64,000 nt of DNA from Candidatus Microsaccharimonas sossegonensis (GCA_004100325.1 SCKX01000001.1:62001-126000), one strand, 5' to 3'. Numbered from the stretch's first letter, positions 1-8,670 are shown. Made by a program: numbers and translations. Notes: generated by a model from the sequence alone, not told the origin.

Positions 1-2
1 CA

Positions 3-857
3 GTTGATGGATTCATCAATTCATCGAATGCTAACCCAACATCAGTATGGGATAGCGCAAACCTAAAGAACGGAAGCACGGGCGCAGTTGCCCTACGGTA
101 CGTTGCAGGTTCAGCAAAAGTTACCAGCAATGGTGCAGTTAATGGTGCGACGCTTCCAGATGCCTTCCTGACAACAGGAACGCCACTTGGATACGACGCA
201 CTCAACGGTACCCTGCCTGGTTGTAACCAATATGCCGGATATGTAACCTACAAGTTTACTGTTGTTCAGCCTAACTTTACTGTTGAAAAAACGGTCAGCG
301 TTGACGGTGGTAAGACGTACGTAAAATCAGGTGCTACCACACCTGGAAGCACCGTTATTTACAAAGTTGGTTACACAAATACAGGCTCAACGCAACAAGA
401 CAACGTGACGCTAAGCGACAAATTGCCTGCCGGTGTTACGTATGTTCAGGGATCATCTTTGATAGCTAACTCAAAGACTTCTGGTAAATACGAAGCAACG
501 TCTGATGGTATTACTACCACTGGACTGAATATTGGTTCATATGCACCAAATGGCGGAAACGCATTCTTCAAGTTTAGCGCTAAGGCTCCAGCTGCCGACA
601 CCCTAAAATGTGGTGTCAACACCTTTACAAACACTGCTCGTGCAACCACAAGTGGTGGATACAAAGAAAGTAGCGCTGACATTACTATTACCAAAGAGTG
701 TGTCCCGGGTACACCCCCACCTGTGACTCCACCTGTAACACCGCCTGAACTACCACGTACTGGTATGTCAGAAAACATTGTTGCCGTTATTGGTCTGGGT
801 GCCATTGTCGCCAGCGTTGCTTATTACATCGCTAGCCGCCGTGCGCTTAACCAATAA
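3..857 (+). CDS. Partial LPXTG-type surface protein with DUF11-like repeat
   Basis: The frame is open from the window edge, so the N-terminus is missing; at least 284 residues are present. The middle part (roughly bases 285-700) reads like a DUF11-type beta-sandwich repeat, with phrases such as VEKTVSVDGGKTYV and SGATTPGSTVIYKVGYTNTG that are usual in bacterial surface adhesins. A Pro/Thr linker of repeated TPPV units follows. The C-terminus is a classic cell-wall sorting signal: LPRTG at bases 750-764, a hydrophobic stretch, and a short tail with two arginines. A sortase would anchor it to the wall or to a partner protein, but no sortase gene is in the window. A strong terminator follows directly. 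The role in adhesion is inferred. Confidence 0.85.
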   Translation, partial: VDGFINSSNANPTSVWDSANLKNGSTGAVALRYVAGSAKVTSNGAVNGATLPDAFLTTGTPLGYDALNGTLPGCNQYAGYVTYKFTVVQPNFTVEKTVSVDGGKTYVKSGATTPGSTVIYKVGYTNTGSTQQDNVTLSDKLPAGVTYVQGSSLIANSKTSGKYEATSDGITTTGLNIGSYAPNGGNAFFKFSAKAPAADTLKCGVNTFTNTARATTSGGYKESSADITITKECVPGTPPPVTPPVTPPELPRTGMSENIVAVIGLGAIVASVAYYIASRRALNQ

Positions 858-904
858 TTAGAGTCTGACCGCTCCGCTCTCACATTTCTGAAGCGACTTC
901 AGAC

Positions 905-941
905 AAAAATAGCCCCCGCTTTAAACGGGGGTTATTTTATT
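905..941 (+). terminator. Rho-independent terminator after the LPRTG gene
   Basis: A six-pair GC stem (CCCCCG 913-918 with CGGGGG 926-931) and a seven-base loop are flanked by an A-rich 5' side and a TTATTTTATTT tail. It ends the surface-protein transcript 50-80 nt after the stop codon. Confidence 0.9.
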
Positions 942-944
942 TGT

Positions 945-950
945 TATAAT
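945..950 (+). promoter_or_regulatory. -10 element TATAAT eight nt before the ATG at 959
   Basis: A consensus -10 ends at 950 and the start codon is at 959, so transcription would begin at or within two bases of the ATG. No good -35 is seen because the position is taken up by the upstream terminator. Confidence 0.6.
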
Positions 951-958
951 AATCCTAC

Positions 959-1180
959 ATGGCAAACAAGCAAAAGAAAAAACGAAATAAAGCATACACC
1001 GGCGTTGATGCGGCGATTACTCGACCAATCGTCACAAAGATTAGCGCCGTCAACCGCAATACGGTTAGTCAATGGTGGTTTGATCACAAACGAATTGCAC
1101 GACCGATTATTATTGCGGCGATCGTTGTCGCTATCATTATTATATTAATTGTTCAAATTGTCAGCCTCGTGTCCAAGTAG
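959..1180 (+). CDS. Small basic single-pass membrane protein, function unknown
   Basis: This 73-residue protein starts with a lysine-rich stretch (KQKKKRNK, residues 4-11). It has a soluble basic part to about residue 48 and one strongly hydrophobic isoleucine/valine segment (about 49-71). The positive-inside rule suggests that the N-terminal 48 residues face the cytoplasm. No family was recognised. It sits between a terminator and a convergent histidine kinase gene whose stop lies six bases away, so it is probably transcribed alone from the TATAAT at 945-950. Composition matches its neighbours and the start follows the leaderless pattern seen elsewhere in the window, which supports a real gene. 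Confidence 0.7.
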   Translation: MANKQKKKRNKAYTGVDAAITRPIVTKISAVNRNTVSQWWFDHKRIARPIIIAAIVVAIIIILIVQIVSLVSK

Positions 1181-1185
1181 CATTT

Positions 1186-3303
1186 TTATGCTTTCTTCAC
1201 TGGTAGCATAAAACCAAAGGTGCTTCCCTTATGTTCTTCTGATTCAAAAACGATTTTTCCATCATGTGCATCAACTACTTTTTTGGCAAGAAAAAGCCCT
1301 ACGCCGGTTCCATCAGGCCGTTGTTTGCGAGCGTTCGTCGCACGGAAGAATTTAGTAAAAAGCTGCCCTTGCTCGGTAACCGGTACGCCAATTCCTGTAT
1401 CTTTGACGGTAAATTCTACTTGGTTACCAATAAGCGCAAGGCCGACGTTGATTTTAGAATGCTCTTTTGAATAATAGATCGCATTATCGCAAAAATTCAT
1501 AATCACCTGCTGAATTTTATTTTCGTCCAGTTCGATTTCGGGAATATTCTTCGGCTTTTTGTATATAAATTTTAAGTTATGCGCCGCCGCACTTGACGCT
1601 AATGCATCGACCTGCTGCGCCACCAACTTCGCTAGATTGACGGGATGTTTATCGACGATGAATTTTCCGGTTTGCAGGCGCGAGACATTCAAAAAATCGC
1701 TGATTAATCGCACCATGCGTTCACTGCTCATAAAAGCTTCTTCTAGAAGATGTTTCTGATCTTTAGAAATCTTCCCCACATCACCGTCCATGATCATGCT
1801 GATGTACCCTTTTATGCTCGTCAGAGGTGTTCGAAGTTGATGACTTGCCATGCTAATAAATTCATCCTTCGCCTCATCGAGCTTCTGTAGCTGCGCATTG
1901 CTGGTACGAAGTTCTTTTGTGGCGGCGTCGATGCGTTGTTCAAGGTGCGCGTTCAAGTCTTTCACCTCCTGGACCGATAGGGCATTTTGAATGGCAATGA
2001 CCAACTCATCAGCAATCGTCCGAAGCACTCGACGATCGCGGCGGCTGTAGGTTGATGTTCGATGATCGCCGAGGCAGACATAGCCAATCAATTCATGTTC
2101 ACGAATCAGTGGCATAATAAGCGCAATTTTATGGCTAATCATCATGCGACGAACTGTTTTGGAAATAATCGGTGAATCAGGCAAAATAATTTCCGTCAAG
2201 TTTCGAATCTCCTGGGCGTCGTGATAGGGCAGTTTACTATGATCGTCCGTTCCTGATGAAATAAATCCCCTATCTTCCGTAAAAACAAATATGAATGCCT
2301 GTTCACTTTTAAACGTATCCGACAGCATATGTGAAATACGCTTTAAGAGACTTCGTAAATCAGTTGTTGATGTAAGTACTTTGTTGAGCGCCGCGTAGAA
2401 ATCATCAGCGCTATATCCGTCCTTATAAAACAAACTATTTGTTAAATGATCGAAAAATATTTTTACTGGCTGAAATAAAAAGGCTAAAGTCAGTGTCAAC
2501 CCAACATTGATGAGTATCTGGCTGATGGTCGATGTTTGTCCCAGAATCTGATTGAAAATAATATAAGCGACGACAACATATACTGCGGCAAGTGTCGATA
2601 AAGACAGGACATACGTCACCGTCCTGACGAATGCAAGACGTATATCGAATAATCCGTGTTTCGCGATCGAATAAAAAACCGAAAATACCATAAAAAAACT
2701 AAAAAGTGGGCCAAAGATGATCAAACTGTAATTACCAAACAATGGCATCAGTAGATTAAAGTACGAACCGCCTAAAATACAAATAAAGAGCGCGACCGTC
2801 AGCGTGCGTAGATGCGCACCGTAACGATTACGGAATGCCTTAATTGCCATATATCCTAATCCGATCGAAACGTATAAGACAAAAATTGCACTATAAATAA
2901 TGTAATACGATGACTCGAGCTGCACAGTTTTGTTTGTTATTTCAACCGAAGAAATAAACATCCCTGGAACAACAATAAATCCCGATAAAATAGCCCACGG
3001 CAATAATGCCAAAATGGAAGTAGCGTGTGACAATTTCACCCCACTGTACGATAGGCTGAATACTAAAAATGCATAGGCGATAAGCAAAGCAGCAACATAA
3101 TATATCCCAACAAATATTTCCCCAGCAACCGCATTTTTCACGATCATGAACAAGCTAATAAATACAGCCCATACACCCACGCTACCTGCAAACAACACAA
3201 AAGACCATTTGCTATTTTTGGTGTCCGCTCCGACTATCAAGACGACGAGTCCGAGAATGAATGAGAACAATCCAGCGATAAATGGAAATACTGCCAAAAT
3301 CAT
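1186..3303 (-). CDS. Membrane sensor histidine kinase with 7TM-like and GAF-like regions
   Basis: The protein has 705 residues. The first ~245 contain about seven to eight hydrophobic helices, like the N-terminal 7TM sensor modules of some histidine kinases. A GAF-like region follows (about 290-440), then a coiled coil (about 445-475). The HisKA dimerisation helix carries the phospho-acceptor in SHQLRTPL (His488). The ATPase domain shows the N box (NFCDNAIYYS), G1 (DTGIGVP) and G2 (GTGVGLFLAKK) motifs. The ATG overlaps the stop of the upstream methyltransferase gene by four bases (ATGA), so the two are translationally coupled. A receiver-only regulator diverges just beyond that gene and is the obvious partner. 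The signal sensed cannot be read from the sequence. Confidence 0.92.
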   Translation of the reverse strand: MILAVFPFIAGLFSFILGLVVLIVGADTKNSKWSFVLFAGSVGVWAVFISLFMIVKNAVAGEIFVGIYYVAALLIAYAFLVFSLSYSGVKLSHATSILALLPWAILSGFIVVPGMFISSVEITNKTVQLESSYYIIYSAIFVLYVSIGLGYMAIKAFRNRYGAHLRTLTVALFICILGGSYFNLLMPLFGNYSLIIFGPLFSFFMVFSVFYSIAKHGLFDIRLAFVRTVTYVLSLSTLAAVYVVVAYIIFNQILGQTSTISQILINVGLTLTLAFLFQPVKIFFDHLTNSLFYKDGYSADDFYAALNKVLTSTTDLRSLLKRISHMLSDTFKSEQAFIFVFTEDRGFISSGTDDHSKLPYHDAQEIRNLTEIILPDSPIISKTVRRMMISHKIALIMPLIREHELIGYVCLGDHRTSTYSRRDRRVLRTIADELVIAIQNALSVQEVKDLNAHLEQRIDAATKELRTSNAQLQKLDEAKDEFISMASHQLRTPLTSIKGYISMIMDGDVGKISKDQKHLLEEAFMSSERMVRLISDFLNVSRLQTGKFIVDKHPVNLAKLVAQQVDALASSAAAHNLKFIYKKPKNIPEIELDENKIQQVIMNFCDNAIYYSKEHSKINVGLALIGNQVEFTVKDTGIGVPVTEQGQLFTKFFRATNARKQRPDGTGVGLFLAKKVVDAHDGKIVFESEEHKGSTFGFMLPVKKA

Positions 3304-4418
3304 GGCTTTCGAATCTCCATCACCGCATAGACCCCATCACTTGGTGTCGTAATACGCACTAGTTCAGTCGGGATGCCAGCCTTATCAACAATACCTAGAA
3401 GATCTTCGTCTGATCGCATGATAACATCTGGCCATCCCACAGCTACCATATTATATTGTGGGTGCGGTCTTTTTTTGCGCATATTAGAAATGATCATTGC
3501 CGCACCTGGCTTAAGCTTCGGGTACATCATTTGTAAAAATGACTTTCCTTGATTATCGGAAAGATATTCCCATAGCCCCAACGCATCTACCGCGTCAAGT
3601 GACTCGTGCTCAACGTGACGCGCCTCAATATAACTACGTCCTTTAAACCCAGGTTTTTGAGGATCATGATTTAATGGACCAAAATCAAAAGTTGATAAAG
3701 ATAGTTTTGCCTCACTCGTCATTTCATATGCGTGCATCAATGCTTCAGGATCAAGGTCAAACAACTGCCAGTCTACATGTTTGCCCGTTTGCTGTTCGAT
3801 TTTTTGAGATGCTTCAATATTAGGAACCGAAGCACCACTTCCCAGGCTTACGATTCGGAGAGCGTCACCTTCGGACTTTTCTGCTTGCTTCACCAGTAAG
3901 TCCGCATAAATATGTTGGCGACTACGTAACCCAATGCCATCTGGCATGTATGTAAATCGTTCGAGGGTTCTTCGATCGAGACGACCAAGCGTCAAAAATC
4001 GACCACCCTTATGTAGGTTTTGGAGCGGCTCCAAAGCAATTGCCTTTTTCATTTGATGTCCCCATTCAAACATCTGCGTTTTCCGTCCATCCTGATAGTA
4101 CAAATCCATAGCTGGTATATTTCTCTCGTCAATATAAAGCTTCGTAGGATCTTCACCATGTTTTGGATTGCCAAGGTGTGTTGCCATCCACTGAGGATTG
4201 TGTTGAATCATGCTTTCAAACTGATTGGTACGTTCAAAGTACCATTGTCGCAGTGCAGGGTCCTGGTCACTTTCATCACCCACGATAACACTGCGCTTTT
4301 CATACCGTCGACCGAACGTATCTCGTGACTGCGCCTCGAACGTGACCGAAACCTCACCAATAGGAACAACTTCATCATGAAGACGTTTTAACGATTCTCG
4401 CTCCTCGATGAATGTCAT
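3300..4418 (-). CDS. Class I SAM-dependent methyltransferase-like protein
   Basis: This 372-residue protein has a Rossmann methyltransferase core in its C-terminal half. The glycine-rich motif I is VSLGSGASVPNIEAS, the acidic end of strand 2 is QLFDLDPEAL, and a later strand reads DALGLWEYLSDNQG with the typical LKPGAAMIISNM that follows. The N-terminal ~170 residues are not recognised. The substrate is unknown; the layout resembles proteins annotated as fatty-acid or small-molecule methyltransferases. Its stop overlaps the histidine kinase start by four bases, and the response regulator gene diverges 74 bases away. This suggests a joint signalling locus in which the methyltransferase is part of the output or the sensing path. 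Confidence 0.75.
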   Translation of the reverse strand: MTFIEERESLKRLHDEVVPIGEVSVTFEAQSRDTFGRRYEKRSVIVGDESDQDPALRQWYFERTNQFESMIQHNPQWMATHLGNPKHGEDPTKLYIDERNIPAMDLYYQDGRKTQMFEWGHQMKKAIALEPLQNLHKGGRFLTLGRLDRRTLERFTYMPDGIGLRSRQHIYADLLVKQAEKSEGDALRIVSLGSGASVPNIEASQKIEQQTGKHVDWQLFDLDPEALMHAYEMTSEAKLSLSTFDFGPLNHDPQKPGFKGRSYIEARHVEHESLDAVDALGLWEYLSDNQGKSFLQMMYPKLKPGAAMIISNMRKKRPHPQYNMVAVGWPDVIMRSDEDLLGIVDKAGIPTELVRITTPSDGVYAVMEIRKP

Positions 4419-4452
4419 CTGATCTTTCTTTGACTTTCTTTAATGATTGTTT

Positions 4453-4481
4453 TTGTCATAACCAGTTTCTACTGCTATTAT
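4453..4481 (+). promoter_or_regulatory. Promoter of the response regulator gene
   Basis: TTGTCA at 4453-4458, a 17-base spacer and TATTAT at 4476-4481 (overlapping TATATT 4479-4484) lie 8-11 bases before the ATG at 4493. The transcript would have almost no leader. Confidence 0.6.
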
Positions 4482-4492
4482 ATTACTTAACT

Positions 4493-4861
4493 ATGACAAA
4501 AATTGCTATCATCGAAGACGACCCGGTTATTAGCCAAATGTACCGTATGAAGTTTGAGGCGGACGGCTTTGATGTGCAACTTGCGAACAACGGGGAACGC
4601 GGTGTTGATATGGTCGAAAGCTTTACCCCGGACATCATTTTGCTGGACCTCCAAATGCCCGAGATGGGCGGCGCAGAAGCTCTGGCAGTTATTCGTAAAA
4701 GTACTTGGGGTCAGACGATTCCAGTTATTATTCTGACAAACCTTGGTGAAGAGGAAGTGCCCAAGAATATTCGTTCGCTTGGCATTCATAGTTATATCGT
4801 CAAGGCAGAACTGACACCGCGGCAAGTTGTTCAGCGCGTCAAAGAAGCTTTAAAAGTATAG
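4493..4861 (+). CDS. Receiver-only (CheY-like) response regulator
   Basis: A single receiver domain fills all 122 residues. The acidic pocket is E8-D9-D10, the phospho-acceptor is D52 in IILLDLQMPEMGG, the switch Thr is in IILTN and the conserved Lys in IVKAE. There is no DNA-binding or other output domain, so it must act by protein contact or as a phosphate relay. An earlier in-frame ATG at 4412 would overlap the divergent methyltransferase gene and the promoter, so the ATG at 4493 is chosen. The divergent histidine kinase/methyltransferase pair is the likely partner. Convergent with folD, only seven bases apart. Confidence 0.92.
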   Translation: MTKIAIIEDDPVISQMYRMKFEADGFDVQLANNGERGVDMVESFTPDIILLDLQMPEMGGAEALAVIRKSTWGQTIPVIILTNLGEEEVPKNIRSLGIHSYIVKAELTPRQVVQRVKEALKV

Positions 4862-4868
4862 AGTTAAT

Positions 4869-5681
4869 CTAAAGCTCTTCAGCTTTCGAACGGGCGGCTT
4901 GAATCAAGTTATCAAATAACGCCGTCACTGTTAATGGACCAACGCCGCCCTTTTTAGGGGTTATTGTGACGTCACTGCGGTTGCGGACATCTTCCGCTAC
5001 GTCGCCGATCAGTTTGCCATTTTCTGACGCTGTTCCGGCGTCAACGACCACAGCTCCCGGTTGGATCATTTGACTGGTAATCAAACCTGGAACCCCTGTT
5101 GCAGTCACGATGACCTGCGCTTTTCGGATTTCATTTGCCAGATTTTCAGTTGTATCATCATAAACGCTGACATTCAGACCGGCATTTGCCCACAAACGTG
5201 CAAGCGGGGCGCCAACCAATCGACCATTCCCGACAATCGCAATATTTTTTCCCTTTAATTCAACATTGTAGCCAGCAAGGAGCCAATCAATTGCCATAGC
5301 CGTAGCAGGAGTTAACATCGCATCCTCACTTAACCCATCAACATCCTTTGCAGGAATAACAGCATTAACTGCTTGTTCGGTCTCAGACGTATCAGCAAGT
5401 GGCAGTTGAACGATAATACCGTGCACCGCATTGTCTTCGTTCAAGCGTTGAATAGTATCAATCAGTTTTGCCTGATCAATTTTATACACTTCCACTTCGG
5501 CAAGAATATCTTTAGCATATTGTTGTTTTAAATGGACATACCTATCAATCACCAAGCTATCAATGGTTTGAACAATCGCCAGCTTTGGAAAAACCTTATA
5601 TTCTTGACGAAGCTGTCGGATTTGACGCGCCTGACGTTCGGTAATATATCCTGACAGTTCTATGCCGCTTAGTATTTTCAC
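4869..5681 (-). CDS. folD: Methylenetetrahydrofolate dehydrogenase/cyclohydrolase FolD
   Basis: FolD interconverts 5,10-methylene-THF and 10-formyl-THF with NADP. At 270 residues it is slightly shorter than most family members. The catalytic Tyr and Lys are in the Y-x3-K motif (Y48, K52), followed by VQLPL (91-95) and PAKDVDG (110-116). The nucleotide-binding part has VGNGRLVGAP (150-159) and the C-terminal GGVGPLTV loop. The start is a GTG at 5681; an ATG at 5683-5685 is out of frame. A TG-T-TAAGCT extended -10 sits seven bases upstream, so the message looks leaderless. With glyA at 13 kb it supplies one-carbon units. Confidence 0.95.
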   Translation of the reverse strand: MKILSGIELSGYITERQARQIRQLRQEYKVFPKLAIVQTIDSLVIDRYVHLKQQYAKDILAEVEVYKIDQAKLIDTIQRLNEDNAVHGIIVQLPLADTSETEQAVNAVIPAKDVDGLSEDAMLTPATAMAIDWLLAGYNVELKGKNIAIVGNGRLVGAPLARLWANAGLNVSVYDDTTENLANEIRKAQVIVTATGVPGLITSQMIQPGAVVVDAGTASENGKLIGDVAEDVRNRSDVTITPKKGGVGPLTVTALFDNLIQAARSKAEEL

Positions 5682-5688
5682 TCATTTT

Positions 5689-5697
5689 AGCTTAACA
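5689..5697 (-). promoter_or_regulatory. Extended -10 for folD
   Basis: On the minus strand the sequence TG-T-TAAGCT lies seven bases before the GTG start of folD. The same TG-N-TAAGCT form stands six bases before the ATG at 17318. Confidence 0.5.
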
Positions 5698-5704
5698 AAA
5701 CCTA

Positions 5705-5713
5705 TGCTACAAT
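5705..5713 (+). promoter_or_regulatory. Extended -10 for the DUF5684-like gene
   Basis: TG-C-TACAAT ends six bases before the ATG at 5720, divergent from the folD promoter. No clear -35 is visible, which is usual for extended -10 promoters. Confidence 0.55.
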
Positions 5714-5719
5714 CAAACT

Positions 5720-6232
5720 ATGAATAATTTATTACAACTTGCACAAAGTTCATATGATTACACGTATACAACCACAAGTTCGAACACGGATCCTTCGATA
5801 GCCGCAGCCTTGAGCGTAGGTATTCTATTATTTTATTTCATCACTATAGCAATCACGTACGTTGTCACCTCAATCTTCCTTGGAATGATTTTTAAAAAAG
5901 CCGGCGTTCCTGCTTGGGTCGCTTGGGTACCCTTTTACAACACATGGAAACTTCTTGAAATCGGTGGTCAGCAAGGTTTCTGGGCGATTCTTGCTGTTAT
6001 CCCGTTTGTAAATCTAGTTTCAGCCGTGTTTACGTTTATCGCTATGTACAATATTGGTTTGAAGTTCGGCAAATCGGGTGCCTTCGTTGTATTAGGAATT
6101 TTCCTTCCCATCGTTTGGCTTATCTGGCTAGCAGTTGATACTTCAAAGTGGAATAACTCACTCGGCGAACCGAGTCGAGCAGTTGAACACAATCCTAATG
6201 CCACTCCACCGGCTGCGACACCACCAGTGTAA
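5720..6232 (+). CDS. DUF5684-like multi-pass membrane protein
   Basis: The 170-residue protein has about three to four hydrophobic helices (about 27-60, 68-105, 110-137). A conserved-looking central part reads KAGVPAWVAWVPFYNTWKL, typical of the DUF5684 family of uncharacterised membrane proteins, some members of which are fused to signal peptidase I. The last ~30 residues are a Pro/Ala/Thr-rich tail. It has its own near-leaderless promoter and a terminator at 6246-6277, so it is a single-gene unit. The function is unknown. Confidence 0.75.
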   Translation: MNNLLQLAQSSYDYTYTTTSSNTDPSIAAALSVGILLFYFITIAITYVVTSIFLGMIFKKAGVPAWVAWVPFYNTWKLLEIGGQQGFWAILAVIPFVNLVSAVFTFIAMYNIGLKFGKSGAFVVLGIFLPIVWLIWLAVDTSKWNNSLGEPSRAVEHNPNATPPAATPPV

Positions 6233-6245
6233 TCTTTATATAGAA

Positions 6246-6277
6246 ACGAGCAAGCCTTATATCTTACTCGTTTTTTT
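6246..6277 (+). terminator. Terminator after the DUF5684-like gene
   Basis: ACGAG pairs with CTCGT, and AAG with CTT around a C-A mismatch, followed by seven T. It lies 14 bases after the stop codon. Confidence 0.8.
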
Positions 6278-6328
6278 ATGTAGCACCGCTAGCATTTTCG
6301 CCAAAGGCTAGAAAAGCAATCCTATTTA

Positions 6329-6337
6329 TGTTACAAT
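6329..6337 (+). promoter_or_regulatory. Extended -10 for the tRNA-Arg/tRNA-Lys pair
   Basis: TG-T-TACAAT ends 15 bases before the mature 5' end of tRNA-Arg(TCG), leaving room for a short 5' leader. Confidence 0.6.
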
Positions 6338-6352
6338 TACCTCTGTTACTAT

Positions 6353-6429
6353 GCACCCGTAGCTCAGTGGATGAGAGCACTGGTCTTCGGAACCAGGTGT
6401 CGCAAGTTCGAATCTTGCCGGGTGTACCA
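6353..6429 (+). tRNA. tRNA-Arg (anticodon TCG)
   Basis: A complete cloverleaf is visible: acceptor GCACCCG/CGGGTGT (with a G1-U72 wobble), D arm GCTC/GAGC, anticodon stem CTGGT/ACCAG with loop CTTCGGA, and T arm GCAAG/CTTGC with TTCGAAT. CCA is encoded at 6427-6429. It reads CGA codons. It is followed after eight bases by tRNA-Lys(CTT). Confidence 0.97.
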
Positions 6430-6437
6430 AACTGAAT

Positions 6438-6514
6438 GGGCCAGTAGCTCAGCTGGTTAGAGCGTCTGCCTCTTAAGCAGAATGTCGTGGGTTCAAGTCC
6501 CACCTGGCCCTCCA
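6438..6514 (+). tRNA. tRNA-Lys (anticodon CTT)
   Basis: Acceptor GGGCCAG/CTGGCCC, anticodon stem TCTGC/GCAGA with loop CTCTTAA, and T loop TTCAAGT are all intact. CCA is encoded at 6512-6514. It reads AAG codons and is cotranscribed with tRNA-Arg(TCG). Confidence 0.97.
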
Positions 6515-6597
6515 AATACGAATCTAAAATAGATTGAGTCTGATACAATAGAAATAACTGATAAATGTGGGATGAGTACCTGCCTCAACCTCGATCA

Positions 6598-7500
6598 CTA
6601 ACCACCCCTCTGGTTGATCCTTGATTGCACCGATAGGTACATTGCATACGTCTCAATCGCATTCATTAATACATACACATTAAGCGAGTAGGCCCCGGCA
6701 TAGGTATTGGCGACGACAGCAACTGGTTTTGGGGCAAGGTTACTCACCGCATCAATAGCTCCTGCTGGTGCACTAGATACACTCCCGTTAATAAAGTCTT
6801 CCATGACATACCTCAAGGTGTCTTTGAGTTTCGTAGCATGTGCCATTGTAGTGGCATTTTTTAGTATTTGTTGATTAGAGAGTTGCTCTGTACCATCAAG
6901 CGCTTCAATCAAGCTAATGGAAACGTATCGCAGAATATCACGGGTTACAAGCCAGTAAATAATTGCGAATAATCCACATAAAGGTACCGCAAGAATCGAA
7001 TACAAAAAGATATAGCCAACGATAACACGTACGGCGCCGCTAGTTACACCAGCAAGACTAACTGAGGCTACCGCACCAAAAATCGGTATAAGGCAGATAA
7101 TCATTGGGATAAGAAAGTATCGATTCCAAACATATTGTTTATATGAGGTGATCCGCGAGATATTTCGCTGCATGAATTCATGGCTTTCCTCAACCGGTAT
7201 AACTTCGTTATTTCTGAGGTAGCGTTTTATCCATAACAACTCCTCGATCTTAAACAAGCGAAACCTTGGGTAGCTATAGATAAAGAAAACCGCAACACTC
7301 GCTACTAATAGGAGTGGTTGAATCACCACCCATGGCGACCATGCCTTCATGAGTGGTTGAAGCGACAATAGAACAACAAACACAATAAGTGGCCAAAAAA
7401 GAACCCATGTTTTTCCTGTTAAGTACACAGCCCGTTGTCGAAAAATCTCGACCATTTGTTTTGTCAGATTACTTCTGGAAAAATCACTTTGTTGAAACAT
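6598..7500 (-). CDS. Multi-pass membrane protein, function unknown
   Basis: The 300-residue protein starts with a soluble helix (1-28), followed by two hydrophobic helices (about 32-75). A charged stretch (about 78-125) comes next, then another two or three helices (about 128-190). The last ~110 residues are largely soluble and rich in Ala/Asn, with a weakly hydrophobic VVANTYAGAYSLNVYVLMN. No family was recognised. The start is supported by a Shine-Dalgarno-like AAAGGT seven bases before the ATG. It diverges from murB, whose promoter lies about 90 bases away, and runs toward the tRNA pair. No terminator is obvious at its end. Confidence 0.7.
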   Translation of the reverse strand: MFQQSDFSRSNLTKQMVEIFRQRAVYLTGKTWVLFWPLIVFVVLLSLQPLMKAWSPWVVIQPLLLVASVAVFFIYSYPRFRLFKIEELLWIKRYLRNNEVIPVEESHEFMQRNISRITSYKQYVWNRYFLIPMIICLIPIFGAVASVSLAGVTSGAVRVIVGYIFLYSILAVPLCGLFAIIYWLVTRDILRYVSISLIEALDGTEQLSNQQILKNATTMAHATKLKDTLRYVMEDFINGSVSSAPAGAIDAVSNLAPKPVAVVANTYAGAYSLNVYVLMNAIETYAMYLSVQSRINQRGG

Positions 7501-7590
7501 TTTTTTACCTTTCAGGTGGTAGCGTTTAAATGAGTATGGACGCCGTCACAGTGAGGTACGCTTTCCATACTAATGTTTTCATATTGCTAG

Positions 7591-7596
7591 TATACT
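7591..7596 (+). promoter_or_regulatory. -10 element for murB
   Basis: TATACT ends nine bases before the murB ATG at 7606, leaving a leader of two to three bases at most. No strong -35 is seen. Confidence 0.5.
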
Positions 7597-7605
7597 AATA
7601 CCACC

Positions 7606-8628
7606 ATGGAAGTACATACAAACATACCACTTAAAAACTTCACAACGATGAAATTGGGTGGACCGGCTCGTTTTATGGCAGAAGCCCGGACGCCAGAGGA
7701 AGTAAAAGCCCTCTACGAAAACGCATCGTCGAAACATATTCCTGTCTTTGTGTTAGGTGGTGGAAGTAATGTGATTGCCCGTGATGAAGGCTACGCCGGA
7801 ATGATTATTCGCATCCGTATTCCTGGTTTCGACGTTATTGCAGACGATATCAACACCACAACCATTAAAATTGGTGCGGGTGAAAACTGGGACAGTGTCG
7901 TGAAACGAACTGTTGATATGCACCTTAGTGGTATCGAAGCCATGTCGTGGATTCCAGGAACAGCTGGCGCCGCACCAGTTCAAAATGTTGGTGCATACGG
8001 ACAAGAAATAGCCGATACGCTGGTGTCACTAGAAGCCTACGATGCGCAAACAAAAACGTTTGTTGTGCTGCAAAATGAAGCCTGTGGATTTGCCTACCGT
8101 GATAGTATATTTCGTCGTGATCAAAAAGGACGCTATATTATTACCAGCATCACGCTAAAATTATCAAAAAGTCTGCCGCAGCCTCCTTTTTATGATGCGC
8201 TTCAGACATACTTCGAACAGCAAAACATCAAGATTTTTACCCAAGAGACCATTCGTGATGCGGTTATAGCGATTCGGACGGAAAAGCTCCCTGATCCAAC
8301 CGTCACGCCAAACACCGGCTCGTTCTTTAAGAACGCCATCGTTGAGAATTGGCAACTGACTGAACTTCGACAAAAATATCCAGATGTCACCGTCTTTGAT
8401 ATGGGTAATGGCACATCGAAGGTTCCGACTGGCTGGCTGATCGAACACACTGGTCTAAAAGGCCAGTTGCTTCATGGTATGCGCGTTCATGATAAAAACG
8501 CCCTCGTTCTCATTAACGAATCGGCGACCGGATATGCTGATCTAGCTGCCGCTCGTGACCAAATCATTGGTGCTGTTCGTGACACATTTCGCATCCAGAT
8601 TGAGCAAGAACCCCTCGAACTGGCATAG
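7606..8628 (+). CDS. murB: UDP-N-acetylenolpyruvoylglucosamine reductase MurB
   Basis: MurB reduces UDP-GlcNAc-enolpyruvate to UDP-MurNAc with NADPH and FAD, the second committed step of peptidoglycan synthesis. The 340-residue length matches the type I (E. coli-like) enzymes. Visible are the FAD-binding region with VLGGGSNVI, the WIPGTAGAAPVQNVGAYG stretch, YRDSIFR typical of type I, and NTGSFFKN with the proton-donating Ser (S239) late in the protein. It works after the XRE-MurA protein at 14.4 kb; the two are not in one operon. The transcript appears leaderless. Confidence 0.96.
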   Translation: MEVHTNIPLKNFTTMKLGGPARFMAEARTPEEVKALYENASSKHIPVFVLGGGSNVIARDEGYAGMIIRIRIPGFDVIADDINTTTIKIGAGENWDSVVKRTVDMHLSGIEAMSWIPGTAGAAPVQNVGAYGQEIADTLVSLEAYDAQTKTFVVLQNEACGFAYRDSIFRRDQKGRYIITSITLKLSKSLPQPPFYDALQTYFEQQNIKIFTQETIRDAVIAIRTEKLPDPTVTPNTGSFFKNAIVENWQLTELRQKYPDVTVFDMGNGTSKVPTGWLIEHTGLKGQLLHGMRVHDKNALVLINESATGYADLAAARDQIIGAVRDTFRIQIEQEPLELA

Positions 8629-8670
8629 CTTGCGATTTACCATTAAACCCCTTATGCTAATAGCATGATT

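Noticed and set aside
6276-6548. Minus-strand 90-codon ORF with VGLEPTTFCLRGRRSNQLSYW-like text
   Set aside because: It is the antisense translation of tRNA-Arg and tRNA-Lys; such phrases are a well-known artefact over tRNA genes.
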